34,798 nt of DNA from an uncultured Parabacteroides sp. (GTDB lineage Bacteria; Bacteroidota; Bacteroidia; Bacteroidales; Tannerellaceae): NCBI GenBank assembly GCA_944325335.1, contig CALUZR010000038.1, positions 1-34,798 of the forward strand, in the 5' to 3' direction. Below, one piece after another: positions 10,813 through 17,963 of the stretch (position 1 is the stretch's first letter; every line of letters begins with the position of its first letter). The notes beneath the pieces were generated by a model, which was given only the letters and a program-made list of their open reading frames with translations, was not told the DNA's origin and made no database searches. The translations under genes were made by a program, and so were the position numbers.

Positions 10813-10980
10813 ATGAAGAAAGTCTCTACACCTTGTATTACTGATTCAAAGGAAAAAGGCAAACGGGCCGAAGGCATCAACCCGAGCGAACGGACACTTG
10901 ATTTTTTGAGGCAATTTGCCCGCACATATCACGCAGAACCCGCATTGGATGTACGCTTGTGCGGCTTTATATTGAATTAG
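10813..10980 (+). CDS. Small conserved-looking protein after the sigma gene
   Basis: A 55-residue hydrophilic protein with no signal peptide or membrane segment. The start at 10813 (MKKVST) is preferred; an ATG at 10807 gives two more residues. The core reads as one basic linker and one helix (PSERTLDFLRQFARTYH), ending LCGFILN. I have an impression of similar short proteins behind sigma factors in Bacteroidales but cannot confirm it. It lies 92 bases downstream of the sigma gene and before a strong terminator, so the two likely form one transcription unit. A role in regulating the sigma factor is only a guess. Confidence 0.6.
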   Translation: MKKVSTPCITDSKEKGKRAEGINPSERTLDFLRQFARTYHAEPALDVRLCGFILN

Positions 10981-10996
10981 TAAAAGAAACAGAAAA

Positions 10997-11024
10997 GGGA
11001 ATGCCGCACGCATTCCCTTTTTTT
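10997..11024 (+). terminator. Intrinsic terminator of the sigma-factor unit
   Basis: GGGAATGC pairs with GCATTCCC (8 bp, 5-nt loop) followed by seven Ts. It directly abuts the rpe promoter. Confidence 0.9.
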
Positions 11025-11025
11025 G

Positions 11026-11033
11026 TACCTTTG
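11026..11033 (+). promoter_or_regulatory. Promoter -7 box (TACCTTTG) of rpe
   Basis: TACCTTTG followed by C lies two bases after the upstream terminator's T-run and 26 bases before the rpe start codon. Confidence 0.7.
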
Positions 11034-11059
11034 CCGAAAATAAAACAAAACAACCTACA

Positions 11060-11710
11060 ATGAAACATCTGATTGCTCCCTCTTTGCTCTCTGCCGATTT
11101 CATGAACCTCAGGCAGGAAGTTGAAATGATAAACCGTAGCGAAGCGGATTGGCTTCACTTGGATATTATGGACGGGGTGTTTGTACCCAATATCTCGTTT
11201 GGTTTTCCGGTCTTGGAAGGATTGAAACCGATTTGCCAAAAGCCGATGGATGTCCACCTGATGATTGTCGAACCGGGAAAGTTCGTACGCGAAGTAGCCC
11301 AGGCGGGCGCTTACATGATGAACGTCCATTACGAAGCCTGCACGCATCTGCACCGGACCGTCGCCGCCATCAAAGAGGCGGGCATGAAAGCCGGCGTGAC
11401 ACTCAATCCGCATACGCCCGTTTCCCTGCTCGAAGATATTATCCAAGATGTGGATATGGTGCTGCTCATGTCGGTCAATCCGGGTTATGGCGGACAGAAA
11501 TTCATTGAACACTCCGTCGAGAAGACCCGCGCCCTGCGCGACATGATTACCCGCAAAGGACTGGATACGCTCATCGAAATAGATGGAGGCGTAAACCTCG
11601 AGACCGGCAAACGCCTCTTGGAAGCAGGAGCCGACATCTTAGTCGCCGGTAGTTTCGTGTTCAAAGCCCCCAATCCGGAGGAAGTGATTCACAAGCTAAA
11701 AACATTATAA
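11060..11710 (+). CDS. rpe: Ribulose-phosphate 3-epimerase
   Basis: Interconverts D-ribulose 5-phosphate and D-xylulose 5-phosphate in the pentose phosphate pathway, in the cytosol. At 216 residues it has the family's usual length and a TIM-barrel pattern. Metal and catalytic residues are in place: APSLLSADF (6-14), H33 and D35 in LHLDIMDG, H66 in MDVHLMI, and D175 in EIDGG. Phosphate-binding glycines lie in NPGYGG (140-145) and the C-terminal AGSFVF. It has its own promoter and is followed after 36 bases by the ComEC-like gene, probably as one operon. Confidence 0.97.
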   Translation: MKHLIAPSLLSADFMNLRQEVEMINRSEADWLHLDIMDGVFVPNISFGFPVLEGLKPICQKPMDVHLMIVEPGKFVREVAQAGAYMMNVHYEACTHLHRTVAAIKEAGMKAGVTLNPHTPVSLLEDIIQDVDMVLLMSVNPGYGGQKFIEHSVEKTRALRDMITRKGLDTLIEIDGGVNLETGKRLLEAGADILVAGSFVFKAPNPEEVIHKLKTL

Positions 11711-11746
11711 GAAAAACATCCACCCTACAAACCTCGACTATGAATT

Positions 11747-13015
11747 ATGGCAGAAGAATTTCAGAAGCGACCCTTCGCGCGGTTGCTTATCCTTTGGATT
11801 AGCGGTATTTGCATAGCCACGTACGTATCTTTACCTGCATGGATGGGAATCGGCACGGCGTGGTTTCTTTTTCTTCTCTTGCAAATGACGAAACAGAGCG
11901 GGGCACGCCTTTCGTTTGCCTCGCGGGGGAATTGGGGGATTGTCTTTGCTACGCTTTTCCTCTGTCTGTCGGTTGGTTATGTGCGCTATCGGTTGCGTCT
12001 GGAAGGAGCGGAAGAGTTGCCGGCTTGGCAAACTTATTTCCAAGAATGGCAAGTCCGCCTACTCGCGTCGTTGGATGTCTTGGATCTGAAAGAGCAAGAC
12101 AAGAACGTGCTGGCTACTTTAACCTTAGGATATCGTCAGCATCTGGACTGGACGGTGCGCGAACGGTTCAACTTCTCGGGAGCGGCACATATCCTGTCGG
12201 TGAGTGGATTCCATGTCGGCGTGGTGTATGCTTTTTTGCGTACATGCCTGTTCTTCCTTCCCGAACGTATGCTGTTCCGGTATGTAAAACAAGCCCTTTT
12301 GCTCGCAGGGATTTGGATATTCACCTTGCTGGCAGGCATGGAATCGCCCGCGGTCCGTTCGGCGTTGATGCTTTCATTCTATCTGGTCGGGAAACTTCTC
12401 GTCCGGCGTACGGATTCCTACAATACGTGGGCGGCGTCGGCCTTCTGCATGTTGGTATACAATCCGTTCTACCTGTTCGACTTGGGTTTCGAATTGAGCT
12501 ACCTCGCCGTCCTTTCCATCCTCTTCTTTTACCGACGGATACGCGGATGGTTCTCCCTGCGCAATCCGGGGTTGCAACTGCTTTGGGATTGGGTGGCGGT
12601 CAGCGCGGCGGCACAAATCGGGACGCTTCCGCTCTGCTTCTACTATTTCGGGCAAATATCGTCGGTCTCGATGCTGGTCGCCCTGCCCGTTACGATCTAT
12701 TCCATGCTCCTCATTCCCTGTGCCCTATGTTGGATTGTGCTTTACCAATTCGGATGCGCCTGGAGTTGGGTCGGTACGAGCGTGGCTTGGCTCACCGCTT
12801 CGTTTTGCCACTTCATCGACCGCATGGGACGCATTCCGCCTCTGGCCTCCAGCCTTCCCTTCACGCCGATCTTGCTGGCTCTTTCTTACCTCACGCTCAT
12901 TGCCTTTAGCCTCTACATATATAATAAGGAGAAACGCCATCTGTTTGCAACCTTGTCGTTCCTCCTGCTCTTCTCGCTCGCCCTCTTTTTAGGTAAACAC
13001 GGCATCTTATTTTAA
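11747..13015 (+). CDS. Short ComEC/Rec2-like membrane protein
   Basis: A 422-residue polytopic membrane protein of the ComEC/Rec2 family, which forms the inner-membrane channel for DNA uptake. The signature AAHILSVSGFHVGVVYAF (about residues 145-162) is clear, as are about nine hydrophobic segments. The N-terminal part has two membrane helices and a shortened soluble loop in place of a full OB-fold domain. The protein ends in a final membrane helix and has no C-terminal metallo-beta-lactamase domain, which many ComEC proteins carry. I see no frameshift, so the short form looks natural. Whether it takes part in transformation cannot be told from here. Confidence 0.85.
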   Translation: MAEEFQKRPFARLLILWISGICIATYVSLPAWMGIGTAWFLFLLLQMTKQSGARLSFASRGNWGIVFATLFLCLSVGYVRYRLRLEGAEELPAWQTYFQEWQVRLLASLDVLDLKEQDKNVLATLTLGYRQHLDWTVRERFNFSGAAHILSVSGFHVGVVYAFLRTCLFFLPERMLFRYVKQALLLAGIWIFTLLAGMESPAVRSALMLSFYLVGKLLVRRTDSYNTWAASAFCMLVYNPFYLFDLGFELSYLAVLSILFFYRRIRGWFSLRNPGLQLLWDWVAVSAAAQIGTLPLCFYYFGQISSVSMLVALPVTIYSMLLIPCALCWIVLYQFGCAWSWVGTSVAWLTASFCHFIDRMGRIPPLASSLPFTPILLALSYLTLIAFSLYIYNKEKRHLFATLSFLLLFSLALFLGKHGILF

Positions 13016-13037
13016 CGCGGGTTTGATTATATAACGA

Positions 13038-13068
13038 CAAAAAGCCCCAAGTCCGAAAACCTGGGGCT
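13038..13068 (-). terminator. Terminator of the 1303-aa surface-protein gene
   Basis: On the minus strand AGCCCCA pairs with TGGGGCT and is followed by five Ts. The stretch between it and the stop codon (about 13069-13113) is nearly the same as 27863-27904 behind the second surface-protein gene. It may also serve the convergent ComEC-like gene. Confidence 0.75.
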
Positions 13069-13113
13069 CTATTCACTAATAAAACATATTGAATCGGGCG
13101 ATTCACATCGGCC

Positions 13114-16100
13114 TTAATTCTTTAGCTTAAATACCTTATCGCCGATACGAACAATGTAAATGCCGCGACTAACCGAGTAAGATTGCAAACCAACTTGTTC
13201 CTCATTCTTGATAATCGCACCTGACATGCTAATGATTATTACCTCTTCGCGATTCGGAGTGTAAACGTAGATACTACCATCCTTCGTGTAGGCTTTCACG
13301 CCTTCGAGGTCGTCGATACCAGTCGCATCCTCCTTCTCTACATCCGTTACTTTCACATAGATATCGGTGTAGATGTTGTAGATGATGTACTCGTCCGGCT
13401 GCACGCCTTCCTCTATTTCTTCCCAATAGCCATAGAGGCTGCGCTTGATTTGCACCTTCATATTTTCAGCATTATAACCCTCCAAAATCTTGTCGATATA
13501 GACGCTGACCTGGTTGCCTTCCTTCACTACATCCTTGCTCAACGAAAGTTCGACGCCGTCGCTGGTGGCCGCCGTATCTACATATATATTATAGTACTTT
13601 GCGGGACGGTTGATGCCTCCGGTGCTACCACCGTGACCGTGGTCGGGGGTGTCGTCATCATCATCTTTACCCGAATTGACAGTGATTTCAATATCGATCG
13701 TACCGTCACCATCTTCTAATTCACCCGTGCCATCTTCATCGTTGTCAGTAATATCGGCATCGCTTTGTCCATCCCTATCAAAATCTACTTTGATAGAATA
13801 ATCTGACAAATAGAAGCGGCCTGCCTCATTAGTGGAAATCTGGAAAGATTCGCGCGGAATCGTTACCTGATAACGTCCGTCACCTAAATCTTTCGTCTCG
13901 ATAGTAGCTTCAACTATAGGCTCTTCGTTATCAACCAATCCGCGATTACCTACCATTTCCTCGAACTGTACCAATTTATTGATATCATCCAGGTCTTCCA
14001 CAGAAGAAACTTCCTTAACGAAAGAAACCATCATCGGACGTTGAGCAATCGTGATATTATTCAACGTAAACGTCTTGCTTCCGCCTACCAACTCATAAGC
14101 GCCATCCTCATTCAAAGTAATTTCTGCCGAATAGGTTGCTGCATGGAATGGTAATTTTACATCATTTAAACTTGGATCATCATTTGAGCTATAAGAAACG
14201 CTGTAATCTGTTGTCTCAGCCAACGTATAATCGCCAATCTTCAACAAAGCCAATGTGTGCGCACTACCGTTATATACATTATTCTGTGCCTCAGCATCAC
14301 CCGTCGCAAGGATAATGATATCACCACCCGACGGGAATGTTCCGTCGCCGTCTGCATCCTCACCGCCGATAACCTCATCGCCATCATCACTTCCGTCTAT
14401 ATCCGGGTTGATAATTATCGAACCAACGCTAAGTTTGATTTCTGGCCAAATTATCTCGTTATAATTGCTCAATAAGCAGTTAGTGCTATTATCAACTTCA
14501 ACCTCATCAAATTTAAAGGCATTGCTGAATTCCTTCTGTTCCGCAGTAGATACACCCTCATTCGGAGTCAATGTACCACTGATAGTCGGCTTTTCATTGT
14601 TCACGCCGGTGATAGAGATATAATCTACCGCATTCAACTGGTCAATATCTGCGTTTTGTACAACAGAAATTGTGTTGTTTGTTCCGGCTGAAACAGTGAA
14701 GGTTGCTTTAGTTATTTCCAAAGATACTTTACCGATTCCTTTATAACCATACTGATTTTCTGGGAAGGTAAAGGTGGCGGTATAGAAACCAGCATTCTTT
14801 ACTTCAGTTGCAGGTATTTCTTCTGTAGCTTCCGCCGTCTGTTTATAAGAATAAGTAATTTCCGTACCTTCAAGAGGGATGGTAACTCTTTCGGTTTCTG
14901 TTCCATTCTTCACTTGGATTTGCGTCAATGGATGAGAAATACCATCATACGTGAGAGTTTTATTTTCCCAATCGCCAGCACCGGTAATCAAAGGATCTTC
15001 GCCTTCATCATCAATTGGGTCTTGCTCTGTTCCATTTACAGAAACATTCAAATTACCCGTTGCCGAAGGATTTTCACCCAAAGTATAATTGAATGCACGG
15101 CTTCCAGTCAAAATCAAACCTGCATACGAAACAGGGTATGTTCCCGGAGTTGTTTTCCAAGTTTCACCTTCAACAGAACCTGTAAAGTTTTCAGCTTCTT
15201 TATCAATCAAAACTTTATCTTCATCTATATCATAGACCGTCTTCAAAGTAAATTCAGCTTTCGTATAATCTGGAGCTGTTTCTTCGCTACCAATTGTCCA
15301 TTCTATATCTGTAGCTTCAGCCGTCAACGACGCAGGTTTGATCGTCACTTTGTCTGTCAAAGTCATTTCGCCAGTAAGAGCAGAATTCTTTTCTGCATCC
15401 TCAATGGCTTTAACTGTTACTGTATAGGTGCCTGCATCTTTAAAATCACCAGAAACTTCTTGACCAGGTTCAAAATCATCTTTCGTCAATACTAATGTAT
15501 AATGCATGCCATACATATATTTGTTTTGTAATTTCGTTCCCATCACAGTAACCAGATTTCCCATGGTTTTCGGGTTTCCATCATAAGTCAAATCTATCTC
15601 GTTAAGCGAAACCGTTATGTCTTCACCATTTGTTATATCCAGCTCGTCTTCCTCCACATTTACAATCAATTCTGTTACCGGCATTGTCGGAACATTAGTT
15701 GAAGCGGTTGGAGTTAAATTCATTTTAACTTTATACTGTCCTTCGGCAATTACAGTCATGTCTGATTTAGCAGAAACCATATTTCCGGTATTTTGTAAAC
15801 CGACAGCATCTAAACTTGTTAAACCTTCACCTTCTTGTATTGTGGGCGTAAAAGGATTTATATTCTCCGGATACCACAAATTAAAAGAGCCTTTAAACCC
15901 ACCACCTATAATAGAATAAGTAAGTTCTTTACGCTGCAAATACCACACTGCCTGATACTCTTTCGTCCCAATAGCAGAAAGCGTAGTATATGTAGGTTCT
16001 TCTTCTGTTACTTCAGTATTGGCTTCAACCCATTCGGTTCCTCCTTTCAACCAGTGCGTATCAATATGCTTATAAGTTGTAGTTTGTTCTTCAGCTTGCG

Positions 16101-17025
16101 CATTATCTTCCCATTTAGCCACCGTATAAGTCTTGCTCTCTATCTTTGCTGCTGGTAACGCAACACTTGTAGTCATTGGCACGTTGTTCGGAGAAGAATA
16201 AACCACTTTATAACCTTTTACCTGTCCACCATTATCAATCAATTGATCAAAATTGATACCTCCATTATTGCCTATTTCCAGCTTTTTATCTGAAGCCAAG
16301 TTGATTTTGTATGGTTCAGGAAGCGAAGAATTCAGTGTAGGAGTTCCATAGATTGTACCTTCTTCTGTATTTTCAAATATAATACCACTATTGTAATTCT
16401 TATGATCGCCAGATTGAGTTATCTCTTTTGCGATAAGAACGGCATTACCGCCATCCATATCACGACCACCTAACCAAAGATCATGACTTATAAATCGCCC
16501 AATATAGCCATTTGTTATGATAGTTCCTCCATATAATTGAACAGAGCCACATGTCACAGTATTACCACCATACGCGCTACCCCACGTATAGTTACCAATA
16601 GCAACCTCGGAATTATCTGTCCAATTTTCTGTTGAAACATTGATATTCAATATACCCGTACTACTTTCTAAAAAGACGATTTCTGCATCTGTTGTTACTT
16701 TTATCGCTGCATCATGCCCTTTTGCCGTAATCGAATTATTACCTTCAATCACAAATTTACCGGTCGCTCCATCTTCAATAATAATTGAAGAACCATCAAG
16801 TTCAAAAGATGTATTTTTTAAATAGATAGTAGGACTTGATCCTCTTTTAACAACAATACCTTTCTTATTTACCCCACTCTCGCAAGTGAAGTAATATTCA
16901 AGATCATCATCTATCTCTATAACAGTTTCCCTACCAGAGATATTCTCATATTCATTTTGTGCCCAAACAGCACCACTAAGCGTTGCCAAGAACGCCATCA
17001 AAAATGTAAAAAGTTTCCTTTTCAT
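13114..17025 (-). CDS. Large secreted surface protein with MBG-like domains and type IX-like tail
   Basis: A 1303-residue exported protein with a signal peptide (about 1-22, cut after VWAQ). Residues about 25-260 look like a right-handed beta-helix or carbohydrate-binding-like region (repeated short strands, GGTIITNGYIG). The middle (about 450-1050) consists of repeated Ig/MBG-like domains with NxxLTYDG and GTYxVxV motifs. Acidic DxDxDG stretches (FDRDGQSDAD, DNDEDGTGE, DGSDDGDE) separate domains and probably bind calcium. The last ~164 residues (from RPAKYYNIYVDT) match the tail of the 703-aa protein at 27905; the final stretch EEVIIISMSG...GIYIVRIGDKVFKLKN resembles type IX secretion C-terminal sorting domains. 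Its likely place is the cell surface, with an adhesin or S-layer-like role as inference. Expression is probably controlled by the structured leader upstream. Confidence 0.85.
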   Translation of the reverse strand: MKRKLFTFLMAFLATLSGAVWAQNEYENISGRETVIEIDDDLEYYFTCESGVNKKGIVVKRGSSPTIYLKNTSFELDGSSIIIEDGATGKFVIEGNNSITAKGHDAAIKVTTDAEIVFLESSTGILNINVSTENWTDNSEVAIGNYTWGSAYGGNTVTCGSVQLYGGTIITNGYIGRFISHDLWLGGRDMDGGNAVLIAKEITQSGDHKNYNSGIIFENTEEGTIYGTPTLNSSLPEPYKINLASDKKLEIGNNGGINFDQLIDNGGQVKGYKVVYSSPNNVPMTTSVALPAAKIESKTYTVAKWEDNAQAEEQTTTYKHIDTHWLKGGTEWVEANTEVTEEEPTYTTLSAIGTKEYQAVWYLQRKELTYSIIGGGFKGSFNLWYPENINPFTPTIQEGEGLTSLDAVGLQNTGNMVSAKSDMTVIAEGQYKVKMNLTPTASTNVPTMPVTELIVNVEEDELDITNGEDITVSLNEIDLTYDGNPKTMGNLVTVMGTKLQNKYMYGMHYTLVLTKDDFEPGQEVSGDFKDAGTYTVTVKAIEDAEKNSALTGEMTLTDKVTIKPASLTAEATDIEWTIGSEETAPDYTKAEFTLKTVYDIDEDKVLIDKEAENFTGSVEGETWKTTPGTYPVSYAGLILTGSRAFNYTLGENPSATGNLNVSVNGTEQDPIDDEGEDPLITGAGDWENKTLTYDGISHPLTQIQVKNGTETERVTIPLEGTEITYSYKQTAEATEEIPATEVKNAGFYTATFTFPENQYGYKGIGKVSLEITKATFTVSAGTNNTISVVQNADIDQLNAVDYISITGVNNEKPTISGTLTPNEGVSTAEQKEFSNAFKFDEVEVDNSTNCLLSNYNEIIWPEIKLSVGSIIINPDIDGSDDGDEVIGGEDADGDGTFPSGGDIIILATGDAEAQNNVYNGSAHTLALLKIGDYTLAETTDYSVSYSSNDDPSLNDVKLPFHAATYSAEITLNEDGAYELVGGSKTFTLNNITIAQRPMMVSFVKEVSSVEDLDDINKLVQFEEMVGNRGLVDNEEPIVEATIETKDLGDGRYQVTIPRESFQISTNEAGRFYLSDYSIKVDFDRDGQSDADITDNDEDGTGELEDGDGTIDIEITVNSGKDDDDDTPDHGHGGSTGGINRPAKYYNIYVDTAATSDGVELSLSKDVVKEGNQVSVYIDKILEGYNAENMKVQIKRSLYGYWEEIEEGVQPDEYIIYNIYTDIYVKVTDVEKEDATGIDDLEGVKAYTKDGSIYVYTPNREEVIIISMSGAIIKNEEQVGLQSYSVSRGIYIVRIGDKVFKLKN

Positions 17026-17119
17026 AATACAATAATTTATTTGTGAATGGATTAATAATTAATTAACTGTCGCATCAAGTGGCATTTACGCTCCAGACAC
17101 TGTGATTATGAAAAGACAT

Positions 17120-17388
17120 AAAAAAGTGCGGGTGATGTTGCTTCACTTATCTGATCAGAGGCATCGCCAAACGCCTATCACATCAATAATTAAACAACAG
17201 CCCGCACTCTGTGCTGTATATGTAAGAATACACTTTTCCTTTATAGAAAAAGTACAGCTACGAGTGCAAGCATTTATTGCTTATTATTCCGATGTGATAA
17301 AATTTGGCGATTTCCTGATCAAGAATAATATCGTAAATGCTTTAACTCAGTATGTATGTCCCAAAGATTCCGCTGAATCCCTAAGGAA
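17120..17388 (-). ncRNA. Structured 5' leader RNA with terminator/antiterminator layout, copy A
   Basis: Read on the minus strand from the promoter at 17394-17401. In order: a small hairpin GATTC-AGCG-GAATC; hairpin X (TAAATGCTT 17334-17342 with 17268-17276, inner ATTATTC/GAATAAT); hairpin Y (GCACTC and GCTGTA with TACAGC and GAGTGC, arms 17204-17217 and 17254-17267); and a terminator-like stem AGTGCGGG / CCCGCACT (17125-17132, 17201-17208) followed by a six-T run. Hairpin Y and the terminator share 17204-17208, so they exclude each other. The loop of X (17285-17322) is complementary over about 35 nt to the loop of the terminator (17151-17190). A copy with compensatory changes precedes the gene at 27905. 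It could instead be a free ~270-nt RNA. Confidence 0.7.
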
Positions 17389-17393
17389 TGCCG

Positions 17394-17401
17394 CAAAGTT
17401 A
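17394..17401 (-). promoter_or_regulatory. Promoter -7 box (TAACTTTG) of leader A
   Basis: TAACTTTG followed by C, preceded by TATCCTTCC; both are conserved at leader B (30358-30365). No clear TTTG at -33, so an activator may assist. It puts the RNA start near 17388, about 360 bases before the start codon. Confidence 0.65.
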
Positions 17402-17494
17402 GGAAGGATAATTGAGAATACCATAAAAAAGTAAAAGAAAATTCTAAAGAAATATACAAGACTGGGATTCATTCATTATTCAAAGAATAGTTAG

Positions 17495-17525
17495 TTTGCA
17501 AAATGAAAAGAAGTTGCTACTTTTG
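17495..17525 (+). promoter_or_regulatory. Complete Bacteroidetes promoter of the 69-aa gene
   Basis: TTTG (17495-17498) and TACTTTTG (17518-17525) are separated by 19 bases, a full match to the -33/-7 consensus. It lies 47 bases before the start codon at 17573. Confidence 0.8.
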
Positions 17526-17572
17526 CAGTTTCCACTAATCAACTGATAGGAAAATATTTATACTTGATAGAT

Positions 17573-17782
17573 ATGGAAACATGGAATATCAGTCACATTA
17601 CTACAAAGGCACAATATGACGAAGTGCGCAAACGGGTAAATGAACTCATTAGCGAAGCGACCAAGAAAGGGTTGTTGGATCCTCAGGCGGATAATGAATA
17701 TATTCTGGGAATCAGCCGATTGGCGAAACTAAGCGCGGAATATGAGGACAACTATCTAAATATTCTTCCGCTGAAGGTTTAA
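17573..17782 (+). CDS. Small protein resembling the N-terminal part of HigA-type antitoxins
   Basis: A 69-residue soluble helical protein. The start is METWNISH at 17573; an in-frame TTG nine bases upstream is less likely. The pattern IxTKAQYDEVRKRVNELI...DNEYILGISRLAKLSAEYED resembles the helical N-terminal segment found before the helix-turn-helix of HigA-like antitoxins in Bacteroidetes, but here the protein stops where the DNA-binding domain would begin. No toxin gene is adjacent. It has its own strong promoter and is followed by the 23-bp palindrome array after 24 bases. It could be a remnant, or a stand-alone protein that pairs with a partner elsewhere. Confidence 0.7.
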   Translation: METWNISHITTKAQYDEVRKRVNELISEATKKGLLDPQADNEYILGISRLAKLSAEYEDNYLNILPLKV

Positions 17783-17806
17783 CACCTCCAGCAGCCATGT
17801 TCCGAC

Positions 17807-17944
17807 ATCTGCCCGAGATGCCTTCTCCTATCTGCAGCAGATCCCTTCTGACATCTGCCGCAGACCACCTTTGCCATCTGCAGCAGATGGCAAACCCCAT
17901 CTGCCGCAGATAGGAGAGCCCATCTCGGGCAGATGGGAGAGCCC
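17807..17944. repeat. 23-bp periodic array of six 13-bp palindromes
   Basis: Units begin at 17807, 17830, 17853, 17876, 17899 and 17922, exactly 23 bp apart: 13-bp palindromes such as ATCTGCAGCAGAT and ATCTGCCGCAGAT with 10-bp spacers. The outermost units are ATCTGCCCGAGAT and its exact reverse complement. Spacers on the left are pyrimidine-rich and on the right purine-rich, so the whole array is one imperfect inverted repeat. A seventh, decayed unit follows. It lies between two convergent genes, 24 bases after one stop codon and 19 before the other. A second copy is at 34675. Confidence 0.9.
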
Positions 17945-17963
17945 CTCTCCCGCAGGGGGGAAA

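Noticed and set aside
13114..17025. Diversity-generating retroelement target
   Set aside because: No reverse transcriptase, template repeat or adenine-biased variable region is visible.
17151..17322. Invertible promoter flanked by inverted repeats upstream of the 1303-aa gene
   Set aside because: The arms are imperfect and differ between the two loci, no TAnnTTTG lies between them, and the good promoter is outside. RNA pairing explains the covariation better.
17120..17388. 6S RNA (Bacteroidales-1 type)
   Set aside because: Two diverged copies each directly upstream of a related surface gene fit a cis leader better than a single-copy global RNA, but a model search has not been run.
17102..17434. 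A 110-aa plus-strand ORF sharing the peptide NNIVNALTQYV with one at 30264
   Set aside because: The likeness comes from the duplicated leader DNA. The matching frame in the second copy is broken by stops upstream, and the promoter and T-run both point to the minus strand.
17807..17944. CRISPR array
   Set aside because: Repeats of 13 bp and spacers of 10 bp are far too short, spacers mirror each other, and no cas gene is present.
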